From the NCBI RefSeq assembly GCF_009729555.1, contig NZ_WODC01000004.1, forward strand, positions 186,001 to 250,000: 64,000 nucleotides of DNA, written 5' to 3'. Below are positions 29,563 through 37,351 of this stretch, piece by piece (position 1 is the stretch's first letter; every line of letters begins with the position of its first letter). The translations under genes were made by a program, and so were the position numbers. The notes beneath the pieces were generated by a model that saw only the letters and a program-made list of their open reading frames with translations, was not told the origin of the DNA and did no database searches. The stretch is from Pseudodesulfovibrio alkaliphilus (GTDB lineage: Bacteria > Desulfobacterota > Desulfovibrionia > Desulfovibrionales > Desulfovibrionaceae).

Positions 29563-31113
29563 ATGAAGGCGGCCAAAGCGACCATTGAGGCCTTATTGAA
29601 CGCGACCGAAGACTCCTGCATTCTCATCGACCCGGAAGGACGCTTTGTCGCCCTGAACAAGGAGGCGGCCCGTCGGAGGGGCTCCAGCGTCGAAGCCCTG
29701 ATCGGCAAAAATGTTTTCGATTTTCTGGACCCGGCCATTGCCGGACAGCGCCGCGCCTGTGTTGCCGAGGTTGTTCGAACCGGAAGACCGCTCTGCGCCC
29801 ACGAGGAAATCAACAACCGGCATTATCGCGTGAGCTTCTATCCGGTCATCGATGAATCAGGCGCGGTGACAGGGGTGGCGAGTTACTCTCGGGACTGTAC
29901 CGAAGCAAGGGAGCACGAGGAGGAACTGCTCCGGGCCAAGGAGATGGCCGAATCGGCCAGCATGGCCAAGTCACAGTTTCTTTCCAACATGAGCCATGAG
30001 CTGAGGACGCCTCTCAATGGTATTCTGGGCATATCCCAGCTCGCTCTGGACGAGACTCTGGACCTGGAGACGCGCAATAATTTCGAGATGATACAGGAAA
30101 GCGGGCAACGTCTGCTCATCCTTCTGAACAATCTTCTGGACCTGGCGGCCATTGAGCGACGCTCCATCGAACCCCTGGTTCGCGATTTCGACCTCTTTGA
30201 GCTGTTGGAGTCGCTTCGCAAGTCCTTTGCGCTCAAGGCCAATCTGCACCGGGTTGACCTCGAAATCCATATGTCGGCAAAAATGCCCAGATGCTGGTCC
30301 GGCGATGAGTTCAGGCTTGGTCAGATCCTTTCGAATCTCATCGCCAACGCCCTGCAATGCACGGAAGATGGATATGTCAGGGTCGCGGTGGGGCCAGGGA
30401 GCGCCTGTTCGGACAGGGCTGACAACCGGGCAAGCTGGCAGGACCTGCGTTTTGTGGTCAAGGACAGCGGCCCGGGCATTGACGAAAAAGACATCGGCTC
30501 TCTCTTTGACAGCTTCACCATTGCCGAAAATTTCATGACCAAGCGGTACAGCGGAGCCGGAATCGGCCTGAGCATCGTCAGGGCCCTGGTCGAGATGCTG
30601 GGCGGATCGATCCGGGTCAGATCCGGCAAGGGCCAGGGAACGGCCATCTCCTTCACCATTCCTTTCATCCCGGCTGGCGCTCCGTGCGCCGACCCCGGCC
30701 AGATATCGGTTCTTCCCCTGTCCGGGCCGGAGGCAAGGCGCACCATTCTAGTGGTCGAGGATGATCCCATTGCCCTGTTCGCCACCACGCGAAGCCTCAC
30801 CAGGGTCGGATTCGATGTCCGTGAGGCAGCCAACGGCGCCGAGGCGCTTGACCTCCTGCGGCATCACGCCGTCAACCTTGTCCTCATGGACCTGCACATG
30901 CCCGTCATGGACGGGCTCCAGACAACGATACACATCCGCAACGGCGAAGTCCCCGGAGTTTCCCGGAACATTCCCATCATCGCCATGACCTCCCATGCGG
31001 GTCAGCGCAACAGGGACCGCCTTGCCCGGGCCGGTGTTACCGATACCATGATCAAGCCGGTCTGCGCCGCCCAGATAGACAAGGTTCTCGTGCCCCATCT
31101 TCAGCGTCATTGA
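29563..31113 (+). CDS. PAS-domain hybrid sensor histidine kinase with receiver
   Basis: A 516-aa cytoplasmic hybrid kinase: PAS domain (about 5-125), HisKA with the H-box FLSNMSHELRTPLNGILGIS, HATPase (N box LIANALQ, G boxes VVKDSGPGID and YSGAGIGLSIV) and a C-terminal receiver (ILVVEDDPIALFA, phospho-Asp in VLMDLHMPVMDG). No membrane helix is seen, so it senses an internal signal. The start at ATG 29563 follows a GGGGGG tract; in-frame codons upstream do not encode a domain. Its downstream phosphorelay partner is not known, but receiver-only proteins lie nearby. Confidence 0.93.
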   Translation: MKAAKATIEALLNATEDSCILIDPEGRFVALNKEAARRRGSSVEALIGKNVFDFLDPAIAGQRRACVAEVVRTGRPLCAHEEINNRHYRVSFYPVIDESGAVTGVASYSRDCTEAREHEEELLRAKEMAESASMAKSQFLSNMSHELRTPLNGILGISQLALDETLDLETRNNFEMIQESGQRLLILLNNLLDLAAIERRSIEPLVRDFDLFELLESLRKSFALKANLHRVDLEIHMSAKMPRCWSGDEFRLGQILSNLIANALQCTEDGYVRVAVGPGSACSDRADNRASWQDLRFVVKDSGPGIDEKDIGSLFDSFTIAENFMTKRYSGAGIGLSIVRALVEMLGGSIRVRSGKGQGTAISFTIPFIPAGAPCADPGQISVLPLSGPEARRTILVVEDDPIALFATTRSLTRVGFDVREAANGAEALDLLRHHAVNLVLMDLHMPVMDGLQTTIHIRNGEVPGVSRNIPIIAMTSHAGQRNRDRLARAGVTDTMIKPVCAAQIDKVLVPHLQRH

Positions 31114-31225
31114 TCGCTGATCCTTTGCGCGACCACAAGGGGCCGGATTGTGTTTGCGCAACAAGATGCGAGATTTTTATCCATGATTACAGGGAATAAG
31201 GGTTTTGTTCGGATGTGTTTCGGAC

Positions 31226-31242
31226 TGGAATGGTTGTTGCTA
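31226..31242 (+). promoter_or_regulatory. Putative sigma-54 promoter for the Cache kinase gene
   Basis: TGGAATGGTTGTTGCTA has GG at 31227-31228 and GC at 31239-31240 with the exact ten-base gap, and TTGCTA at -12. It departs from TGGCAC at two bases. Transcription would begin near 31252, in front of the kinase ATG at 31304. Confidence 0.45.
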
Positions 31243-31303
31243 TTACTTGTTATCTAGCAGGATCGCGCCCAGCCGACAGCCCAGAATCCCGGAGGTGACC
31301 GCC

Positions 31304-32956
31304 ATGGTTGACAAGAAATATTCCGTTCTCCGCTGGAAGATCATCGGCGGGACCATGGCCTTTTCGCTCATTCCTCTCTTTGCCATCGGGCTGTTCGTGT
31401 ACAACGATTTCCAGACAGCCTACCATACCAAGATCACGAAGAACCTTTCCACCATGGTGGGGGACAAGCAGCAGGCCCTGGACATGTTCCTGGATGAGCG
31501 CACGGCCCAGTTGCGGACCATGCTCTACTCCCACTCCCCGGAAAACCTCGCCGACAAGGTGTACCTGCAAAAACTTTTCAATGCCACGCAGACCAGCGCC
31601 CAATCCTTTGTGGACATGGGGTTCATCGACCAGTCCGGGGCGCATGTCGCCTATGTCGGCCCCTTCGCTCTGGGCGAAGTCAACTACAAGGATGCGGACT
31701 GGTTTCAGAAAACCCTGCACAAGGGCCATTTCATCAGCGACGTGTTCATGGGATTTCGCCGGTTTCCCCACTTCATCATCGCCGTATCGCGCAATGTCAG
31801 CGGAAAGACCTGGGTGCTGCGGGCCACCGTTGATTCCGACGTGTTCGACAGCTTGGTCCAGGCTGTCCAGGTGGGGCGGCGCGGCGACGCTTTTCTGGTC
31901 AACCACAACAACATAATGCAGACCCACTCCCGCTTTCACGGTCCGATCCTCGAGCCGGTCTCGCTGCCGAACCATCGGTCGTTCAAGGGGGTCCGGGTCG
32001 AGCAGACAGATATTTCCGGGCGCAAGATGTTTCTTGGCACCACCTGGCTCGACAGCCTCCGCTGGCGGCTGGTCATCCTGGAGGATCCTTCCGAAGAACT
32101 TTCCGCCTTGTGGCGCACCACCTGGCTTCTGGCCGTGGCCTGTCTGATCGGCATACTCGTTATCACCCTGGGCGCAGTGCTTATGGCCCAGGCCATTGTG
32201 CGCAAAGTGATGCTCGCTGATCGGGAAAAGTCGATACTCGACGCCTCCCTCATGCAATCAAGCAAGATGGCGGCGCTGGGCAAGCTCGCGGCCGGGGTGG
32301 CCCACGAGGTGAACAACCCGTTGACCCTTATTCGCGAGGGCGCGGGCTGGCTCAAGGACATGCTCGACGACGAAAGCCCGGAGACAATGAAAAACTATGA
32401 GGAATTCGCCCGCAGTCTCGACATGATCGAACTCCATGTGGACCGGGCCCGCGAGGTCACGCACCGCATGCTCGGATTTGGCCGGCGCATGGAGCCCCTG
32501 CATGAAAACGTGGACCTCAATGTCCTGGCCGAGCAGACCATCCGGTTTTTGCGCCAGGAGGCCCTGCACCGCAATATCCATATCGACACGGAGCTGGCCC
32601 CGGACCTGCCCAGAGTGACGACGGACGGCAACCAGCTGCAACAGGTGATCCTGAACATACTCGACAACGCCCTGGACGCCGTGGGCCAGGACGGCCAGAT
32701 ATGGGTCAGCACGGCGTCCGACGAATGCGGCGAGGTGCTGCTGACCATCCGCGACGATGGGCCGGGCATGTCCTCGGAGACCCTCAACCACATCTTCGAA
32801 CCCTTTTATACCACCAAATCCGTGGGCGAGGGAACGGGGCTCGGGCTCTCCATCTGCTTCAGCATCATCGAGAAACTCGGCGGGCGCATCGAGGTTCGGA
32901 GTGCGCCGGGCGAGGGATCGGTATTCACCATTCGTCTGCCCAGACCGCAGGCGTGA
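31304..32956 (+). CDS. Cache-domain sensor histidine kinase
   Basis: A 550-aa membrane kinase: helix at about residues 13-34, a large extracytoplasmic double-Cache-type domain (about 35-290), second helix (LLAVACLIGILVITLGAVLM), then HisKA with H-box AAGVAHEVNNPL and an HATPase domain ([27 protein letters not shown]). The HExxNPL acceptor box is that of NtrB/ZraS-type kinases, which commonly serve sigma-54 activators. The start is ATG 31304 with GGAGGTGA six bases upstream. The next gene is a lone receiver, 16 bp away. Confidence 0.93.
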   Translation: MVDKKYSVLRWKIIGGTMAFSLIPLFAIGLFVYNDFQTAYHTKITKNLSTMVGDKQQALDMFLDERTAQLRTMLYSHSPENLADKVYLQKLFNATQTSAQSFVDMGFIDQSGAHVAYVGPFALGEVNYKDADWFQKTLHKGHFISDVFMGFRRFPHFIIAVSRNVSGKTWVLRATVDSDVFDSLVQAVQVGRRGDAFLVNHNNIMQTHSRFHGPILEPVSLPNHRSFKGVRVEQTDISGRKMFLGTTWLDSLRWRLVILEDPSEELSALWRTTWLLAVACLIGILVITLGAVLMAQAIVRKVMLADREKSILDASLMQSSKMAALGKLAAGVAHEVNNPLTLIREGAGWLKDMLDDESPETMKNYEEFARSLDMIELHVDRAREVTHRMLGFGRRMEPLHENVDLNVLAEQTIRFLRQEALHRNIHIDTELAPDLPRVTTDGNQLQQVILNILDNALDAVGQDGQIWVSTASDECGEVLLTIRDDGPGMSSETLNHIFEPFYTTKSVGEGTGLGLSICFSIIEKLGGRIEVRSAPGEGSVFTIRLPRPQA

Positions 32957-32972
32957 CTCCGGGGAGGGAGCG

Positions 32973-33377
32973 ATGGACAGCAAGATCACGGTACTGGCCG
33001 TTGACGACGAATCATATTTCCTCGAATTGTTCGCCAACCGTTTCCGGCTGCGCGGGCTTGAAGTGCTGACCGCCTCCAGTGGCAGGGCCGCCTTGGAAAT
33101 CCTTGCCCGGCAGCATGTGGATGTGGTGGTCCTTGATGTGCTCATGCCGGGCATGGACGGCATCGAGACCCTCAAGGAGATCAAGAAGCGGCATCCTCAG
33201 CTCGAAGTGATCATGCTCACCGGGCACAGCTCTGCCGACATGGGGCTCAAGGGCATGCGGCACGGAGCCTACGATTATGTCATGAAGCCGTTTCAGATCG
33301 AGGATCTGCTGGGCCGCATCAGGCGTGCCCACGAGCGCCGCCGCCTCAGCCAGGGCTATGCAGGGGACGAGGCATGA
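32973..33377 (+). CDS. Single-domain response regulator
   Basis: A 134-aa CheY-like receiver with acidic pocket VDDE, phospho-acceptor Asp in VVLDVLMPGMDG, conserved Thr in MLTGHSS and Lys in VMKPF. No output domain follows, so it acts by protein contact or passes phosphate on. It is flanked on both sides by kinases, and its stop overlaps the next kinase start (ATGA). A GGAGGG ribosome site precedes the ATG. Confidence 0.93.
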   Translation: MDSKITVLAVDDESYFLELFANRFRLRGLEVLTASSGRAALEILARQHVDVVVLDVLMPGMDGIETLKEIKKRHPQLEVIMLTGHSSADMGLKGMRHGAYDYVMKPFQIEDLLGRIRRAHERRRLSQGYAGDEA

Positions 33378-34357
33378 ACCCCCTGCGCGCCCTGGCCCTT
33401 GCCCCGCATCCCAAGGTCGGCCTGCCCCGGCTGGGCATGGCGGCCCTGGCCTCGGGTCTGGCCCTGGGCGCAGCCGCCACGGACGGGCCCCTGGCCCTGG
33501 GTGCGGCCCTGGGCGCCGCTGTTACGGCGTTTGGCGCGGCTCTGCCCTGGTCAGGAAAACAGTCCCCCGGTCAGGCCAGGGACATGGACGATCTGCTGAT
33601 TCATTCCCAGAAGATGTCCGTCCTGGGCGAGCTGTCGTCCGGCATTGCCCACGAGATCAACACCCCGCTGGGCATCATCGGTCAGGAGACCGAGCTTCTG
33701 CAGCTCATCGCCTCGCGGCCGGAGTTCGCTGCCCTTAAAGCCAGCCCCGAGCTGCTGGAGCGCATCGACCAGATCTCGACCCAGGTGGAGCGCTGCGGTG
33801 ACATCACCCATCAACTGCTCGATTTCGCCCGCAAGACCAAAGCCGTGTTGCAGACCGTCAACCTCGGTGAACTGGTGGAGGACATGACCCGGCTGGTTGA
33901 GCGCGAGGCGGGATACCAGAACATCACCATCACCCGGCGGTACCGGGACGGAAAGCGGCTCATCTCCACAGACCCTTCCCTGGTGCGTCAGGTGGTGCTC
34001 AACCTGCTGCAGAATGCTGTTCAGGCTGTGGAGAGCGACGGCATGGTCACGGTCAGCACGAGGATTTCCGGGCAGCAGGCGGAGATAGAGGTGGCGGATA
34101 CCGGCTCCGGAATCCCGCCCGAGAACCTGCAGCGGATTTTCGATCCGTTTTTCACCACCAAACCGCCTGGCCAGGGCACGGGGCTTGGCCTCTCCATCTG
34201 CATGAAGATCATGCACCGGCTGGGCGGACATATCAGGGTCAGGAGCAATCCGGGTCAGGGGGCCGTGTTCACCCTGCTGCTGCCGGTGGCCGGACCCGAA
34301 TCTGCGCAAACATCCGACAACCCAGCCAGTGGCAACCAAGGAGATCGCCATGAGTGA
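33374..34357 (+). CDS. Sensor histidine kinase with minimal N-terminus
   Basis: A 327-aa kinase. The N-terminal 60 residues hold two short Ala/Leu-rich hydrophobic stretches, perhaps a membrane hairpin, with no sensor domain. HisKA has H-box [15 protein letters not shown]; HATPase has [20 protein letters not shown] and [18 protein letters not shown]. It is coupled to the upstream receiver by ATGA and overlaps the next receiver gene by eight bases. Without its own sensor it may be driven by the Cache kinase and receiver, or by a partner protein. Confidence 0.9.
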   Translation: MNPLRALALAPHPKVGLPRLGMAALASGLALGAAATDGPLALGAALGAAVTAFGAALPWSGKQSPGQARDMDDLLIHSQKMSVLGELSSGIAHEINTPLGIIGQETELLQLIASRPEFAALKASPELLERIDQISTQVERCGDITHQLLDFARKTKAVLQTVNLGELVEDMTRLVEREAGYQNITITRRYRDGKRLISTDPSLVRQVVLNLLQNAVQAVESDGMVTVSTRISGQQAEIEVADTGSGIPPENLQRIFDPFFTTKPPGQGTGLGLSICMKIMHRLGGHIRVRSNPGQGAVFTLLLPVAGPESAQTSDNPASGNQGDRHE

Positions 34358-34745
34358 GAAGACAACGGTTCTGGTCGTGGACGACGAAGAGCGCTTTGCC
34401 AGCAACATGGTCACGCTGCTTGAGGGGCATGACCTGATCGCCAAGGCGGTGTACTCCGGGGAGGAGGCCCTGGACTTGCTGCAGCGGGAGGATTTCGACG
34501 TGATTCTGCTTGATGTGAAGATGCCCGGCCTTTCAGGCATCGGCACCCTGGAGAAGATGAACCGGATGGGCGTTGACAGCAAGGTGGTTGTCCTTACCGG
34601 ACATGCTTCTGTGGACGATGCCGTGACCCTGCTTGACCTGGGGGCGATGGACTATCTGCTCAAACCCTCCAAGACCCATCGGGTTCTGGAGATGATCCGG
34701 CTGGCCAAGGAGGCCCGGGAGTTGCAGAAGCAGGCCGGAGCCTGA
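34350..34745 (+). CDS. Single-domain response regulator
   Basis: A 131-aa lone receiver (VVDDEERFASN; phospho-Asp in ILLDVKMPGLSG; VLTGHAS; LLKPSK). The start at ATG 34350 follows AAGGAG. It closes a kinase-receiver-kinase-receiver row that has no DNA-binding output, and it converges with the PEP-synthase-like gene. Confidence 0.92.
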   Translation: MSEKTTVLVVDDEERFASNMVTLLEGHDLIAKAVYSGEEALDLLQREDFDVILLDVKMPGLSGIGTLEKMNRMGVDSKVVVLTGHASVDDAVTLLDLGAMDYLLKPSKTHRVLEMIRLAKEARELQKQAGA

Positions 34746-34753
34746 CGACCGTT

Positions 34754-34789
34754 CCGTCAGTCGGCGGACCAGCGGCCGCCGACTGACGG
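34754..34789. terminator. Hairpin spanning the stop codon of the PEP-synthase-like gene
   Basis: CCGTCAGTCGGCGG (34754-34767) and CCGCCGACTGACGG (34776-34789) make a perfect 14-bp stem with an eight-base loop between two convergent genes. One arm includes the TGA of the leftward gene. There is no T-tract, so it may serve as a bidirectional transcript end or stabiliser. Confidence 0.5.
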
Positions 34790-37339
34790 CATCCAGTCGT
34801 GGCTGAAATCGCCTTCGAGAAAGCCCCGGGCCAGCCTCTCGACGCTTGTCTCGTCCGTCATCAGCATGTCCATCTGGCGGGTGTAGATGAGCAGTCGGCC
34901 CAGATCCTCAAGCCGGGAGGCGATCTCCTCGCCCGGGTACTTGGCGAACCGCGCCTTGACCATGTCCGCCTCCACCTCCACCCGGAATCCGATCCCCTCG
35001 AGCATGAGCCCGATGGCCCGGACGCGCCGGTTGCGCCGGACATCGTCGGCGGCCCCGCCCTTGAACTGGAAATTGATGTAGTTGCTGTTCACGGTCTTGC
35101 CGCAGTAGGCGTCGAGCACGCCGTAATGATAGCCCACCCGCGAGCTGAAGTTGAGGTACTTGTCCGTGATGATGGCGTAGCTCTTCTCCCCGAACCGTTC
35201 CCGCTCGGTGGAGAACATCTGCCGGGTCATGACCGAAAGGAACCCGCTCATGTCCACTGGCCGGGGTTCGCACGGCCTGAGCCGCTCGTCCAGCATCCCC
35301 CTGAGCAGTGCGGCAAAGGGAGCGGACACAACCTGATGCACTGCGGCGATGCGCGATGCGCTGTCCGCTTCGAGCCCCCCGCCCAGGTCGATGACGTGGA
35401 GGTCAAGGGGAAGCCGGGCGTTGAGCTTGCGGGCCACCTCGCCCTGGGAGCTGGCCAGGTCGCTGATGGCGAACATGGACTCATAGCATCTCTCGTGCAC
35501 AAAACGCATGACATCGTGCACCGTGCGGCAGTTTCCGGCCCGAAAATCCGGTGACTTGGGATCGGTCAGGTTCAGGGGGAGCACCAATGCCCCGAGGGCG
35601 CGCAGGGCTTCGTACACCGGCGTTCCCTTCATGAGCGTGCCGGTGTCGTCGGTCCGCAGGGCCAGAAGCGGCTCCACGCTCCCCTCAAGCACCCGGCCGA
35701 GCCAGGCGTCAACGGTCACTTCCCGGCCGTTTTCCAGGACGCGCATGGCCCCCTTGGCACCCAGCAGGGCTGGCAGTTGGTATTCCCGGGCCAGGGACGC
35801 CATGTGTCCGGTGACGCTGCCGTGCTCTGTGACCACGGCAGCCGCCCTGGTCATGACCAGCGAATAGGTGGGCGAGGAGTGCTCGGCCACCAGCACGGCA
35901 CCTCTCGGGAACCCTGCCAGATCATCCTCGGTGAGCACCCTGTACACGGGGCCGCTTCCCACGCCCGGACAGGCCACCTCCGCCCCCTCGAGCAGTACCG
36001 GGGCCTCCACCTGGGGCAGGTCCGGCGGCACAAAGGCCGCCCCGGATACCTGCAGCGGGCGGCACTGGAGAAAAAGCAGCCGCCCCGAGCGATCAAGGGC
36101 CCACTCCACGTCCTGGGGCGCTCCGAAGTGCTCTTCAAGCCGCACAATGCTCCGGGCCAGATGCCCGATCTGTTCTTCGTTCAGGCAGGGCGCGCCCCGG
36201 TCTTTCTCCGGGACCGGGCGCTCCTCCACGCCTCCGCCGGGCCGCATGACGAGCATGACCTCCTTGGGCGCGGCCTCGCTGGAGAGAACATCCTGCGGGT
36301 TGGTGCGCGAGACGCGGTACTTGTCGGGATCGACGCGCCCGTCCACGGCGTAGGTGCCCAGCCCCCAGACCGCGTTGATGACCATCTCCGGCCGCCCCGG
36401 AGCCAGCGGATCGCGGGAGTAGGCCACGCCGCTGGCCAGGGGGTCCACCATTTCCAGGCAGACCACGGCCATGGCCGTTTCCTCGGAGAGGATGCCGTTG
36501 GCCAGCCTGTAGGCTATGGCCCTGGGCGAGAAGAGGCTGGCCAGCACCAGCTTGTAGCTCTCGACCAGCCGCGCCGGGACCAGTCCGAGAATGGACTTGT
36601 ACTGCCCGGCAAAGGAAAGCTCGCCGTCCTCGCCGATGGCGCTCGAACGCATGGCCAACCTCAGGGTTTCGTCCTGGCCAAAGACTTCGGCCAGGCAGTC
36701 GTGCATGGCCTTTTCCAGGGCGGGCGGCATCTCCCCCTGCAAGAACAGGGTCTGGATGATCTGGCTGGCCTCCATAAGGGTCTCTGGCGCCTCGGGGTCC
36801 ACCGCCCGCTGGGCCTTGTCGATCTCGGGGCCAAGCTGGTTGTGGTCCAGAAAGAGCTGATAGGCGGCTGTGGTCAAGGCAAAGCCCCGTGGCACCGTAA
36901 GGCCCACCGCGCCGGCCATCTCGCCCAGGTTGGCGTTCTTGCCGCCCACGCTGTCGATCATCGTCCGGCCGACGCGCACATGAGGCAACACCAGATCGGG
37001 TACCGGCGGCCGGTGGCCGACCTCGCCGAGGACTTCGCCAATTTTCAGATGCAGCGCTTCCAGGGTTTCGTGCAGACGGGGCTGGGCGCGCCCGGAGAGC
37101 CGTTCATAGGATCGGACCATCCTGGCGGCGTAGAACAGCGCCCGAGCCCCCTGGGAGCGCACGTAGGCCATGCCGAAAAGGGTCCTCCCTTCGAGCATTC
37201 GGTCCATGGAGGAGAGCAGGCGCAGCAGCTCGGAGTTGGCGTCGAGGATCGCCTTGAAGTTGGTGTAGCGGTCCTTGAAGAGATCGTCGACCCTGGTGTC
37301 GCGGCGGCGTGAGAAGAGCCGTCCAAGAAATTCGAACAT
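34757..37339 (-). CDS. PEP-synthase-like phosphotransferase with unusual C-terminal domain (copy 1)
   Basis: An 860-aa protein. Residues 1-110 are helical; about 115-430 is a PPDK_N/PEP-synthase ATP-grasp domain (GGKNANLGE at 132-140, RSSAIGED at 231-238, DVEWALDRSGRLLFLQCRP at 410-428). About 450-560 is the mobile domain with phospho-acceptor His512 (TEHGSVTGHMASLARE). The PEP/pyruvate TIM barrel of real PEP synthase is absent. Instead there is a 290-residue domain with LTDPKSPDFRAGNCRTVHD and, near the end, INFQFKGGAADD. ATP should phosphorylate the histidine; the final acceptor is unknown. It lies 12 bp after the sigma-54 activator gene and is likely co-transcribed with it. Confidence 0.85.
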   Translation of the reverse strand: MFEFLGRLFSRRRDTRVDDLFKDRYTNFKAILDANSELLRLLSSMDRMLEGRTLFGMAYVRSQGARALFYAARMVRSYERLSGRAQPRLHETLEALHLKIGEVLGEVGHRPPVPDLVLPHVRVGRTMIDSVGGKNANLGEMAGAVGLTVPRGFALTTAAYQLFLDHNQLGPEIDKAQRAVDPEAPETLMEASQIIQTLFLQGEMPPALEKAMHDCLAEVFGQDETLRLAMRSSAIGEDGELSFAGQYKSILGLVPARLVESYKLVLASLFSPRAIAYRLANGILSEETAMAVVCLEMVDPLASGVAYSRDPLAPGRPEMVINAVWGLGTYAVDGRVDPDKYRVSRTNPQDVLSSEAAPKEVMLVMRPGGGVEERPVPEKDRGAPCLNEEQIGHLARSIVRLEEHFGAPQDVEWALDRSGRLLFLQCRPLQVSGAAFVPPDLPQVEAPVLLEGAEVACPGVGSGPVYRVLTEDDLAGFPRGAVLVAEHSSPTYSLVMTRAAAVVTEHGSVTGHMASLAREYQLPALLGAKGAMRVLENGREVTVDAWLGRVLEGSVEPLLALRTDDTGTLMKGTPVYEALRALGALVLPLNLTDPKSPDFRAGNCRTVHDVMRFVHERCYESMFAISDLASSQGEVARKLNARLPLDLHVIDLGGGLEADSASRIAAVHQVVSAPFAALLRGMLDERLRPCEPRPVDMSGFLSVMTRQMFSTERERFGEKSYAIITDKYLNFSSRVGYHYGVLDAYCGKTVNSNYINFQFKGGAADDVRRNRRVRAIGLMLEGIGFRVEVEADMVKARFAKYPGEEIASRLEDLGRLLIYTRQMDMLMTDETSVERLARGFLEGDFSHDWMPSVGGRWSAD

Positions 37340-37351
37340 GATGCCTCCGCG

